From Mantis religiosa (Eukaryota > Arthropoda > Insecta > Mantodea > Mantidae), in assembly GCA_030765055.1 (NCBI GenBank), contig CM060947.1:263128103-263192102 (forward strand): a stretch of DNA of 64,000 nucleotides, written 5' to 3'. Position 1 is the stretch's first letter; every line of letters begins with the position of its first letter. The notes under the pieces were generated by a model. That model did no database searches. It worked only from the letters and a program-made list of their open reading frames with translations, and had not been told where the DNA came from. Below are positions 9,235 through 20,110 of the stretch, piece after piece. The translations under genes were made by a program, and so were the position numbers.

Positions 9235-11588
9235 TATATAAATATAATATTTCCTTATTGTATTTATTAATTCTAGATTGGAACCAGTGACTTTATAGCG
9301 TCCAGTGTCTCTCTTTTTGCGAGTAACTGATCCTGTATCTTGGATATCTTTGATGCATCTATTGGTTTTAAAAGACAAGGATACCAACATTAATAGACAT
9401 TTTAATTAAACGTGAGATTGACAAAAAATTTATATCGTATACTGATAAAACATAAGACGTTTTAAGTTAAAAACAAAAGCATGTCAATTTGATGTTACCT
9501 GGATACTCTTGACAACATTACGCTCCGAGGGACTTTTCTGATTGCCGGATAGCTTTGCATAAATTTCTCTGTGCAGTGGTTTAAATTATATTTTTATGTC
9601 GCACCAATTTTAATACCGGTACGAAATTAGCATTCAACCATGATGACGTGGTGCTCTGTGTTCATATCCACCTTTAGAGTAGAAACGTGCTAATTTAAAT
9701 CTAGAATGATAATTATGATTACCGTAAAGAGGGGTGAAAGGCGAGGCCGGTTGCATTAGTTATCAGCACAGTCACACTCAGAGCGTTGTACTTTGCTTAC
9801 TCTTCCGCAAACATTACCGCTTTTTCTCTGTAGAGGGCACAATGAAATCAAGATAGACTCACCATTCAACTATGACGTCATTCTTGCTCATTCGGAGGGC
9901 GGGAAATAATGATTAAAAATGAACACCGTGTACATCTAATACTTAATCTACTTGAAAACAATCACAGGTGTCTAGTGAAATTAAAATACATTTACGAGAA
10001 CGACACGAACATATTTGGAAGATTAAACAAAGATTTGTTATAAAATATTTAAACATAAATACACCTTTCATTCGATTAACCCTCACATGGTATCACCTCT
10101 GAAAAAACATATATCTGGGATCTTTTTCCACTCCAAAGTGATTCTAACAGCTATGTGACACTAAAGTGTAAAGTATTTCCACAAAAATAACAATGACTTT
10201 ATTTTGAGACCAAAGGACCATTGTTGTAAGCTATATAAGTTATGTTACGGGGGCTTGTCATCTCGACCTTAAGAAGACCTTTTATGCGCTTCCCTGGAGG
10301 AGAAGGGTGCTTTGCTTATAAAAGATTGCGATAAACAGATATTTGTTTATCGGTCGATCTCTATTGTAAATGCGAAAAGGTAACACGGTCACTTAGTGTA
10401 AATGAAGCAAGGTCTTGGCCTCGTATTACCTGGTAGCCAAGCAATTATCCAGAACCAAGTTATGCATATCAAGCCTTCAGAAGTGGAGCGAGCTTAATTA
10501 AGGAACGGAAAATTTCACTTTGTTCCGAACATATTTAATTACGCACGTACAGTGTGCCAACTCTGACATGTCTCCCATCCAAAGCTTTTAATTCCTTTTT
10601 ACGCTCGTTTTTTTTCCTCGTGTCGCAGAATGCTTTTAGCCGATTCTAAGAAGAAGCAGCCATGCTTTCATCTTGAATGTATACATTTTTTATCGGCCTC
10701 GCAGATTCCCAAGCACCACATTCTCACACTGGAAGCTGAATGCGACAGCCATATCGGAAGAGATACGTCTGTGGTTTTACTACCAGGAAGTAGGTTCCAA
10801 TTCTGGCTTCATTCAGTCAATTCTCAACAACACTATATTTTGCTCGTTCTACAAGTAACAATACAATACGTGTCAGCAAAGAAACTTTGTGGCATTCACA
10901 TAACTGCAATTAAAACATCTTACATGGTAATCCTCCAGGACACTCTGATATAGAAAACGCCTTTAACATTCATAAGATTTTCCTAATCCATTTTCAACAT
11001 ATTATTCTTACCAAGATTTCCTTTTGATTCATTTTAATCCAGATGAAATTTTTTAGAAATTGTTTTATCACATTTTTTCTAATAGGCACAGTGGAGTTAT
11101 TAATATAGCTTAAGCTATCGACGAATATTTTAAGAACTGCTGGCCAGGATTTGAGAATTATCACTATTTATGTTAGTGAATTAAGACGTATCTTATCGAC
11201 GAGTGGAAGCTTTCTTAATTTCCGCGAGTGTATAAATAAGTCTTGTACCATATTATGTTTTATCCAACAATTAGCCTAAGCATTAAAGTACTTACTACGT
11301 TTTAATTAAACTATAATAAAACAGTAAACTTATTTGTAATGTTATTTTCTGGAATATAGAGCTATTTAGACCAAAGCCGGCTGCTAATATGAGACAATCG
11401 ATGTTGGCTAGTCGTTTCTAGGTTAATTTGATTTTCATTTCAGAAAGCTACATTGACAAATGTATTGTCAGTAGAATGTGAACATATAGGAAAATATTTG
11501 TTAATTACTGAATGAATACAAGTTGTAGCTGTACATTTCATTACTAAATGTTAAAACTACAATAAATATTATACTTGAAATGTAGACC
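9235..11588. other. Long stretch without a recognisable gene
   Basis: The longest frames are 107 and 61 codons (10630-10953 and 10673-10858, plus strand), overlapping in different phases. They have no recognisable domain, codon pattern or neighbouring splice structure I can support. No tandem repeats, RNA genes or terminal repeats are evident. A host regulatory function cannot be assessed from one sequence. Confidence 0.5.
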
Positions 11589-12800
11589 TATTATGTGTTT
11601 CAAATGAGAAGAGTTCTCGCCTGTAGCGAAGAGCCTTCAGCGTTGCCACCTCGTTACTCCCAGTCGTTTTATATCTCCCCCCCCCCTCTCTCTCTCTCTC
11701 TCTCGCACACTTGCGAGTGTTCGTGGCGCTAGACGTAAGGGAACGCAAACAGAATTTTCCAAAGTTTTATAATAATGCAGTTGTTGAAATCCACAATTGC
11801 AACATGAATATTCGTATATTACACAAATGTTTTTAATATTTAGTTTAAAGTTAATTACAGTTTATGAATTACTTAGTTTTCTAATGCAACGAAAATACCA
11901 GCGGTGCATCCGTATAGCTATGAATATTACTTACGCTAAGAGATAATTCGTCATTGTGATTGTCTTCAACGTCTGAGTACTGTGAATTTATGATAAGTTC
12001 CAAAATCTCGTTACGTGCTATTTTTTTCCAAAAGTCGTCTTCTTGTAGTTTATCTGATGTCTCACGCAGTTTCCCCAGTCTTGTTGTCTTCCTTGTCAAT
12101 TTCTTTGTGAATGTGTCGTTCAACGTCAGTCAGTATTTCTGTTTGCAACATAATTTGAGCCCACATTAACTCTATTGGATTGTTCTAGCAGCAGTAAGGG
12201 GAGGAAGGTGGATCTTGTCTCATTGATCCAGCTGATACACTTTTTCATGGAAGAGTAACTGAATAAAGCTGCTTTAAACTCTCTAGAGTAAATAGAGATT
12301 ACGAACATTCATAAACAAAGATATAATGTGAGCAGACACGTTTTGCCAGACTAGCAAGAAGTGTATCGTTTCCTCTCATCGAATTTAACAAACACCTTGG
12401 CTTATTCAAAGTACATATTTCTTTTATCACGTCATGTCAAATGTTTACGTTTCAGTTCTGAGTAATTTCAAATATACGTTCACGCATACATGCCAACCAA
12501 GAATGATATTCATTACAGTGGTTACGTCGCAATGCATTGTTATAATGGTATCTACTTTATTTATTTGTATTAGGAAGCCTATATAAGCTAAAAATATGGG
12601 GGTTTTTACTGTTATGTTAGATACATTACTCTCTCCTTCCTCATGGATCAGTTTTTGCAAAATATGAATTTTTGTCTTGGCGGGAATACTATTTATTAGA
12701 TATTTATCGTGACACGCCACTTAGAGGGAATGCAATACAACAACACCGCAGGACTCCTAGCGCTCAAGGACAAACACCTTCCCATTTGAAACACATAATA
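11589..12800 (-). mobile_element. TA-flanked TIR DNA transposon (Tc1/mariner superfamily relic), copy A
   Basis: The ends are inverted repeats TTATGTGTTTCAAATGRGAA and its complement at 12800, each preceded by TA, as expected for Tc1/mariner target duplication. Read on the minus strand, a decayed frame between about 12210 and 12080 shows NNPIELMWAQIM, the block that carries the last acidic residue (E) of many Tc1-like transposases (NPIELVW). LTDVERHIHKEI and the acidic tail SDVEDNHNDE follow. The upstream helix-turn-helix and first two acidic motifs are not recognisable, so this is an internally deleted, non-autonomous copy. A related copy in opposite orientation lies at 32811-33700. A C10(CT)n tract interrupts it at 11676-11704. 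Confidence 0.65.
11676..11704. repeat. Poly(C)/(CT)n simple repeat
   Basis: A run of about ten C residues is followed by alternating CT for about 18 bases, inside the TIR element. Confidence 0.95.
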
Positions 12801-13589
12801 GTGATTGTATTTTATTAATATGGAGGTTAAAGTGAAATTTAATCGATCCTTAATGTTAAAGTGTTACTTTCGTAGATTAACTCATATTATTGAAGTAAAA
12901 TTTTACAAATAAGTTGGATAACATCTTTTAGTAAGTGAGAACAAGGTTTTAATTTTCGTTGGGTGTTCACGAAACAATTGATAGTACTAAAGACACATCT
13001 TGCATATTAAATTAAAAAGCGCATTTAAATGAATAAGTTAGCACACATTCTTTGCCAGTTATTCTTTCTTTAATCATCTGCATAACAATACTATTACAGA
13101 ACAAAAGCGAAACATTCTTCTATTTAGATATTTAAAAGGATATAATAAAGAGGCACTAATAGCAAGTTGGATCAGAACTTTGGTGGGCCGTGATTTTGAA
13201 GGTACGACATTACGTACCTCTCGCCTTGAGAAGCAGTGAAAGGTACCGTGTAATGAGTATATACTGTGTAACAACCTCATGAGCTGGGCGTGTCTAAGTA
13301 AGCAGTACAGAACCTGTATCCATCGACTTGGATTTTCGTAACCTAATTCTACGGACCGATCTTATCCTCGGCCTTCTTCAACGTGATTCTCTGCTGTGTC
13401 AGAAGATCTGTGGCTGGTTTACCGACAAATCGTCGGAAAGACACGTTCTGAGGCCTCCGGAATGAAAGTATATTTGGAAAAAAATATATAATTGATGTGT
13501 ATTCATTCTGGATAACTGGGAAATACAAAGAGATGGAAAAAATCGTACTACGAAAGTAAATAGCTACCTTTAACCCTTGTATAATAAAT
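12801..13589. other. No recognisable gene
   Basis: AT-rich DNA containing one 68-codon minus-strand frame without recognisable motif. No repeats matching elsewhere in the window were seen. Confidence 0.45.
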
Positions 13590-13828
13590 AATATTTTATG
13601 ATTTGAGCAGATATGATTCCGAAACGAAGCGGCCGGCCGAGACGTAAGAACAAAATAAAACCATTATAACCCGTACATCATATACTATTTTTATACAGTC
13701 CTGAATATTTATAGTTGCATTGTAGATTATATATAAATATATGATACTGTTTTATCTTTCTCATGTTCATGATATTCATTTGTCTTGCTTGTTGACAACA
13801 TGACTTTCAGAAAACAACAACATTATAC
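13590..13828 (+). repeat. Dispersed repeat family E, copy 1
   Basis: The reverse complement aligns along its length with 47493-47717. Shared blocks include AATGTTRTTGTTTTCT, CATGTTGTCAACA, AAGACAAATGAATA, AACARTATCATA and TATAAATATT. This copy carries a GC-rich GCGGCCGGCCGAGACG segment near 13630 that the other lacks in part. No coding content was found; the class is unknown. Confidence 0.65.
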
Positions 13829-13984
13829 ACAAGGGACATAACCTGAAATTTGAGTCATTCTACATAACCTCAAATTTGGTTGTACATTTATTATATTTTT
13901 AAATAGTCATTTCAATAGTTATTGAAATAGTTACTGAAATTGTAGCGGGAGTTGTGGTATTTTATGCCGCTCCAAGTCTTATAC

Positions 13985-14760
13985 TGACAGTCTGTTAACA
14001 GCCAGAAGGTTTTTGCTGCGTACCCACCCAGGTTTTGGTTCTGACCGCAGGTTGTTAATTAGATGGTTTCAGGATGATGTGGGAATTTTTGTTGGGGAAC
14101 TTTATTGAGGTAGCTTTTTGCTCCTCTTTAATTTTGTACAGGATGCCAAACCGCTTTTTTGTTTACACTCTGGTGTTTTGTTTTATTAAATTGGGGTAAA
14201 TTTTGTAGCCATACTGCTCTTTTGGAGATTTTGAATTCAGCTTGTGCTGCTGTATGGATTATCTCCTTTGTTATCCGCATGCCATACGTGGTACCCGGTA
14301 AAGCCTGAAGCGGCGTCTCGTAGCGTCTTAATCTCCTAGAGACCGAACCAGGGCGCTTCTGGGAGCTGGAATTTGAGCGTAAAATTTTTTCGCCCGGCGC
14401 CTAAGTTCGTCCTTCACGTATGGGAGAAGAGAAGCTTTGTGAAGCACCCTTACGTGGAAAGAACGGCCCACAGAATAGATGGCTCGGAGTCCTCTATTCT
14501 GTGGACGCTGAAGGTATGCTATCCAGCTATCTGCAGCCATGCCCCAGATTTCACAGGCGTACAACATAAGTGGGATTATCAGCGCTCGGAAGAGGTGTAG
14601 CTTTAAGCGGACTGACATCGAGCCCGAACCCAGCATTGGGTACAGAGAGGCAATAGCCCCCTGTACCCGTACCGATAGTTCCCTGATGTGTCCGCGGAAA
14701 GTTAGGCTCCTATCAAGTTGAACGCCCAGGTACTTGATGGAATTAGTCCACTCTATCCTA
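13985..14760 (-). pseudogene. Jockey-like LINE, 3' end copy 1
   Basis: The minus-strand translation from about 14757 down to 14328 gives the C-terminal end of a Jockey-type reverse transcriptase. It reads SIKYLGVQLDRSLTFRGHI, then LFRALIIPLMLYACEIWGMA, LQRPQNRGLRAIYSVGR, and LLPYVKDELRRRAKKFYAQ before a stop. The polymerase palm and endonuclease are missing, so the copy is strongly 5'-truncated, as is usual for LINEs. The 3' untranslated part (13985-14327) shares GTTTTTGCTGCGTRCCCAYCC with the copy at 39.6-41.0 kb. Confidence 0.85.
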
Positions 14761-14830
14761 CGGCCTCTCTACGTCGAGAAGTAGCCCAGATGGTTGATAT
14801 GCTCCTACGTCACCGAAGTTCGACGGGGAA

Positions 14831-14877
14831 GATGATGATGATGATGATCATTATCATCATCATCATCATCATCATCA
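14831..14877. repeat. (GAT)n/(ATC)n microsatellite at a LINE 3' end
   Basis: GAT units run to about 14850 and then switch to ATC units, giving a partly self-complementary trinucleotide tract. On the minus strand it directly follows the LINE at 14878-15935 and occupies the position of its 3' tail. Confidence 0.9.
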
Positions 14878-15935
14878 CGGTATAAGCCTTGGGGCCGTTC
14901 CGACTTCAAGGAAATTGATCGGACCATCTCATTCGTGTCCCGCCAACATTTCTTCTACCTACAAGTTTATACGTGTAAACTATTTGTGGTGTACGGTCTT
15001 CGGTCATTCTCTGCAGATGATCTTGCCATTTTTGCCTGTATGCAATGATTGTTTCATTTAGACTCTGAATTTCCAATTCTCTTCTAATATCCTCGTTTCT
15101 TTTCTTGTCTATGAGTCTATAACCTGCCACCTGTCTCACAAATTTCATCTCAGCAGCCTCCACTTTCTTCTGTTGTGAGATAGTCAAGAGTTGGGGTCGC
15201 CATTATTTCATACAGTTTTAACAAAGTTTGACGATTACAATTTTTAAAAGTTCTTTTTATTGTGCCACATACTGTTTGGAATTTGTTTATTTTGTTTTGC
15301 ATATCTCTATTACAGGTATATGACACAATATAGCCAAGATAATTAAAATAAATTTGTTGTTGGATGGGTTTATCATTTATGCAAATTTTTGCTCTCAAAT
15401 GGTTCGTTCCTATAAAAGCCATTATTTTTGTTTTTTCATATGAAATTTGAAGATTTTATTCTCTTGTAATATTATTTAATTCATGTATGGCTCTTTGTAA
15501 GTTATCTTCCGTCTCCGCAATTAAAATTTGGTCATCAGCAAACAGCAATGTGTCAACATTTCTATCCTTTATTTTAAAATCTATTCTGAGCATAGTTTGC
15601 CATCGTACAAATGCGCTATTTATATATATTAAATAGGGTAGGTGGCAATGGACAACCCTATCTTAGTCCTAAATTAATCTCTACTAGGTTATCTTTTTCT
15701 ATGGATTTCTCCAACTTAAATTTTGTATTTATTTTCATACTTTGTACTGTTTCTACTAAATGTTTAGGAAATCCATTTTTAATCATTATTTCCAATAGCA
15801 GATTTCTTTTCAAAATCTTTTACATAGTCTATAAAAGCTATCAGAGTTGGTAGGTTATATTCTCGTCGTTTCTCCACAATTTGTGTTATGGGATGATGGT
15901 CTCCTCTTAAATCTGATTTATTCAAATTCGTTGCT
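14878..15935 (-). pseudogene. 5'-truncated LINE (non-LTR RT), trinucleotide-tailed family, copy 1
   Basis: The minus-strand translation shows reverse-transcriptase pieces in order: HPITQIVEKRREYNLPT, a frame with FADDQILIAETEDNLQ (palm motif with the catalytic aspartates intact), NYLGYIVSYTCNRDMQNKIN, and a C-terminal part with AAEMKFVRQVAGYRLIDKKR and MRWSDQF. Several frameshifts and a stop break the frame. The N-terminal endonuclease is absent. The same family, better preserved, lies at 37.7-39.3 kb, and both copies end in trinucleotide repeats. Short-repeat 3' tails are known from the RTE clade, but I do not assign the clade firmly. Confidence 0.85.
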
Positions 15936-15939
15936 CGGT

Positions 15940-16555
15940 CCCCAGCGCTGCTCCAGTCAGTGAAAAGAAATGTGTAAACTCAGGTTTGTTCTTGAGCGAG
16001 GGAATTAACGTTTCAATAAATTCCGAAATAAATCAATGTTGTTTAATATTAAAAAAAATCCAAACTTTTAATTTAATTTAAATGCTTTATACTACTCTTC
16101 ATACCACACCTTACAAAGGAATTGTATTACCTTGTTAAAGTTTTCAGGAAATCAATTTTAAACATTTTTATGACGTTCCCAAGTCAAAAGACGCTACCCT
16201 TACTAGCCATTTATCTAAGATTATTTTCGGTTCGTCGCTATGACTACCAAACAACTTCTTTCACACTGACCCACGAAATTATAACAACGAATACCAACAC
16301 ATTGCATCATATCACTAACACAATCAATCCTGTCATGACCCACTGAATTTTACACTTTCAGTTCTTTCTCATATTAACGTTTCCATGCAGATCTTTAAAA
16401 TATTATTAAACACATTTAAATATTTTTAATTTTCGGTGCCTAAACTAAAACAACTGTCACAAAATAGTGCTGTATTGATGAAAATGTCGATTTATTTGTT
16501 TTTTGGTTAGAATTTTCGATTTCTTTGGCTGATAATTTTGAGACATCCGTTTCAA
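15940..16555. other. No recognisable gene
   Basis: AT-rich DNA; the 74-codon plus-strand frame at 16122-16346 has no recognisable motif. No structure was detected. Confidence 0.45.
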
Positions 16556-16998
16556 AAATGCTGTAAGTTTGTAGTATTTACAGATGTAGTGTTTCTTGTT
16601 TACGTTAAGACAGCTTTACCATTAAGCATTTTTTTCAAGAAGCTCATATTTTAGCTTTTTCGTCAAAGAATGTTAACAACACATTTTCAGTGTAATTATT
16701 TTGTATATTGTTTACCATTTCAAGAACTTGTATGCAATGTCATATTGGTTTATTGCTTTTTGATTATCAATTCTAATTTCATTCCCTCTGCTGCTTGTAA
16801 AATGTCAACAGGTTTAGTATACTCATATTCAAATTACCCACCATTTTGTACAAGTATTATTTAACCCAGATTCATGACCCTCTTGAATGAGGTGATTGTC
16901 ACTATAAACCAAAGTTGGCATTGCCGACGTGTTAAAAACTTTTGAGCACTGAGCGAAAGAATTTTCTACTTTTAACATAGTCTTCAACTGCTAAAAGA
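16556..16998 (+). repeat. Dispersed repeat family D, copy 2 (longest)
   Basis: Aligns over about 430 bp with 42363-42745, sharing TGCTRTAAGTTTGTAGTA, CTCTGCTGCTTGTAAAATGT and CTTGAATGAGGTGATTGTCA. Its right part also matches the reverse complement of 1140-1270. It lies directly left of the Tc1-like element that starts at 17010, so the junction may be an insertion boundary. No coding sequence was identified. Confidence 0.65.
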
Positions 16999-17009
16999 CG
17001 CACCTTTAC

Positions 17010-19027
17010 TACAGTATGACACATATAAACCTGAACAACTTCAACAGTTCATAACGTTTGAACCAATAACAGGACACACGTGCGACTTTGGGAGAATATA
17101 ATACACAATTGGGAGATTTCATTACACTATTAAATCTCAGAGAAAATGTTGGAAGTGTCTTCCACCAGCATCTATACATGTTTGTACTCGTCTGACCATA
17201 TTCTCTGAAGTTTTACGCAGAGTATCCTCGCCAATGTACTTATTTCGGTTCGAATGGATTCATTGAGAACATCAATTGTCCGTGGTCTATTGTAGTACAC
17301 TCATTTTTAGATACCTCCCACAAGAAAAAATCCTGTGAGGTTAGGTCAGGAGATCTGGGGGTCACAGAGCTTTTGAGATTATTCCATTATGAAAGAAAAT
17401 TTTTACAAGTTCCATGGTGTCATTAGATATACGGTACGTTGCTCCATCTTTCTGGAAATAACCTTCTCTCAATTCGATATCATCCAACTGCTCCACAAAT
17501 GTATTGAAGACACGCATATAAACTTCAGTGTCTACAGTCGTATCAAAGAAACTGTTTTCAAGTTCCATGGTGTCATTAGATGTATGACACGTTGCATCAT
17601 ATTGCTGGAAATAACCTTCTCTCAATTCGATATCATCCAGCTGCTCCACAAATGTATTGAATATACTCATATAAACTTTAGTGTCTACAGTCGTATCAAA
17701 GAAACTGTTTACAGGTTCCATGGTGTCATTAGATGTATGACACGTTGCATCATATTGCTGGAAATAACCTTCTCTCAATTCGATATCATCCAGCTGCTCC
17801 ACAAATGTATTGAAGATACTCATATAAACTTCAGTGTCTACAGTCGTATCAAAGAAACTGTTTACAAGTTCCATGGTGTCATTAGATGTATGACACGTTG
17901 CATCATATTGCTGGAAATAACCTTCTCTCAATTCGATATCATCCAGCTGCTCCACAAATGTCTTGAAGATACTCATATAAACTTCAGTGTCTACAGTCGT
18001 ATCAAAGAAACTGTTTACAAGTTCCATGGTTTCATTAGATGTATGACACGTTGCATCATATTGCTGGAAATAACCTTCTCTCAATTCGATATCATCCAGC
18101 TGCTCCACAAATGTCTTGAAGATACTCATATAAACTTCAGTGTCTACAGTCGTATCAAAGAAACTGGTTACAAGTTCCATGGTGTCATCAGACGTATGGC
18201 ACGTTGCTCCAGCCTGCTGGAAATAACCTTCACTCAATTCGATATCATCCAGCTGCTCCACAAATGTATTGAAGATACCCATATAAACTTGAGTGTCTAC
18301 AGTCGTATCAAAGAAAATGCGACCAACGATCCTGGAAGCAGACACCGCGCACCTTACTCCAAACTTTTCATCATGCAGTGAGGTTTCGTGGATCACAGCA
18401 GCCCAATATCTGGTGTTTTGTTTGTTTATGTAGCCTGACAGATGAAACCATGCAGCATCTGTAAATCACGTTATGGACGTGGAATAAGAGTACCCTGAAA
18501 CCATGGACAGTAACTGATTCGTTTATCATAATCTGCTTCTTTCAGTTGTTACACCATATGCACTCTGTAAGGTCGCAGCTCTTTGACATGTTCCATATGA
18601 ATACCCTGATTCCTGGCTCAATTAACACAACGATTTGTTTAGAGAATTCAATAGCCTTCTGCGAACATCTGTAACAGATGACGGTCTATGTTTTCCACTC
18701 TCAGTTGTCTCGAGCTTTCTTACGAGCGATACAATTGTTACCTTTGTCGGAACATCACGTTAATTAAATTCTCTTTGAAATTCCCGTTGTGTTGTTACCA
18801 AGGAATTTGTCTTCCCATAAGTTTTCAAAATGTAAAGACGCTCTCGTAGTGAGTACTGAATGTTGATGTTATGACTGCACATGTAATACTGTCAACTATC
18901 AAGTTGTCAGTGTTGTCAATTCTCCCAGAGCCACTGAGATATATAAAAAACATTTCCACATGTACGAGCTTCCAAAGGGAAATTATGGCCTATTTAAATT
19001 GTTCATGTTTATATCAACCGCACTGTA
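17010..19027 (-). mobile_element. Tc1/mariner-superfamily DNA transposon with TA-CAGT ends
   Basis: The element is flanked by TA at 17010-17011 and 19026-19027. The termini are inverted: CAGTATGACACATATAAACC at the left, and CAGTGCGGTTGATATAAACA in reverse complement at the right, continuing TGAACAA in both. TA target duplication and CAGT ends fit the Tc1 side of the superfamily. The minus-strand coding remnant starts near 18880 (IQYSLRERLYILKTYGKTNS, then TTQREFQREFN), a DNA-binding N-terminus. It continues through a repeated catalytic segment (described separately) to an RSPDLT-like third acidic motif near 17350 and further C-terminal sequence to about 17150. Stops and frameshifts interrupt the N- and C-terminal thirds, so it is not expected to be active. 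Confidence 0.85.
17362..18396 (-). CDS. 344-codon frame: transposase core segment repeated six times in frame
   Basis: The frame opens with transposase sequence just upstream of the second catalytic motif (IHETSLHDEKFGVRCAVSAS, RIVGRIFF). It then contains six tandem copies of a 51-residue unit that begins FFDTTVDTEVYMSIF, passes through FVEQLDDIELREGYFQQ and ends TSNDTMELVNS. A single such unit is normal in this transposase type, where QQDGATCHTS carries the second catalytic aspartate. Here the aspartate position reads QQAGATCHTS in the first copy, QQYDATCHTS in the middle four and QKDGATYRIS in the last. The six copies are 153 bp each and stay in frame without stops over about 920 bp. Neither a functional transposase nor a known repeat protein is implied; the open frame may be incidental to unequal exchange. 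Confidence 0.8.
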   Translation of the reverse strand: MIHETSLHDEKFGVRCAVSASRIVGRIFFDTTVDTQVYMGIFNTFVEQLDDIELSEGYFQQAGATCHTSDDTMELVTSFFDTTVDTEVYMSIFKTFVEQLDDIELREGYFQQYDATCHTSNETMELVNSFFDTTVDTEVYMSIFKTFVEQLDDIELREGYFQQYDATCHTSNDTMELVNSFFDTTVDTEVYMSIFNTFVEQLDDIELREGYFQQYDATCHTSNDTMEPVNSFFDTTVDTKVYMSIFNTFVEQLDDIELREGYFQQYDATCHTSNDTMELENSFFDTTVDTEVYMRVFNTFVEQLDDIELREGYFQKDGATYRISNDTMELVKIFFHNGIISKAL

Positions 19028-20054
19028 TAACTTTGTAGAAATATAATTTTCACTTTTTGTAACAGAAAGGCTTTCTTTTTGTGTGAAGTTGACCATTTTC
19101 CAGGTATTTTTTATTTTTGGTTTGAATTATAGTTAAATATTTATGAAATTACAGGTTTTTCATTTGTTTGTTCTTGTTTATTTCTCCTGGTTATACAAAG
19201 AGAACGAAAATTCAGGACTAGATGCTATAAAATCTGACAATCGCTTTTGACGTTTCGTTTCGCGTAAGCGGGTCTTACAGCAAACAGAGAAATACACTTT
19301 TGTTAGAATAGTTTGTAAACAGTATGCAAGAATAAACTGTAGTGAATTTATAAAGCTATATGAATGTAAGGAATGAGACTTTTATTAAAAATAGAGCTAC
19401 ATATATTGTGATAGTGTAAACTGTGACTTTGCTGGAGGGTTGGTAACGAAACTAAACAACGAAAGTAATGTTACAAGGAGAAAGAAGGCAGTAAACCGGG
19501 AAATAAATAAAAGTGGAGTTTGAAAGGAAGGGCTTGAACAAGAATGGTGGCGTGATAGGGAAACGGGATACGTTTGGTGCGTGCAGAGCGCGTCATTTCG
19601 TTCACGTGGTACTTGAAGAGGCCCGTCTTTTTAAAGTGGAGATATCCAGCCGTAGTAATGGAGATTCTTTTGTTATAGCCATTAATGCTTCGCTTTCTCT
19701 AGTAATCTCGCCAAGTTGCGAGTAAAAACTGCACTAAGTGTTTTTAAATTGAAAATATATTCATTGTCATGCATTCACAAGATTTCCTACCCATTTTCTA
19801 AGTTTATACATTCAGAATTTTATTGTTCGCTTCCTCTTTATTTATTTTAAGTTACCTTAGCTACGTGATCATATCGTATCAGCTCTCTCGCTCATAGCAC
19901 AGGGTAAACCCACTCATTTCTGTAACATAACTTCTAGTGACTACAGAGATCTTAGTGTTAGACAGCCGTACTCCTGCTTCTACACTTGTCGGAGAGATAA
20001 CAGCTCCGATACGTGTACACAGCTATATAGCTGTACTTCTATTTTTCCGCGACT
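19028..20054. other. No recognisable gene
   Basis: The 70-codon plus-strand frame at 19513-19725 lies in a somewhat less AT-rich stretch, but no domain is recognised and I cannot show it to be an exon. A short palindrome, ACACAGCTATATAGCTGTAC, lies at about 20018-20037. Confidence 0.45.
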
Positions 20055-20110
20055 GCCAGTCTGTCCTCCTCACGTTCAAGACGTGCTGAGTTTGTATCTC
20101 GGTCTGGATA
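20055..20110 (+). repeat. Decayed SINE B tRNA-like head at the 5' edge of satellite array 1
   Basis: The string CTCACGTTCAAGACGTGCTG, followed by GAGTTTGTATCTCGGTCTGG, corresponds base for base (with a few substitutions) to the anticodon-to-box-B half of SINE B as seen intact at 60.77-60.84 kb. The first tail unit of the satellite follows without a gap (GATAAGATATTTCCGAGGGT). Confidence 0.75.

Noticed and set aside
10630..10953. 107-codon frame as a possible small host gene
   Set aside because: No domain, no visible splice context, and a second overlapping frame of similar quality lies in another phase.
17389..18381. 330-codon plus-strand frame
   Set aside because: It is the antisense shadow of the repeated transposase segment; the minus strand carries the recognisable catalytic motif.
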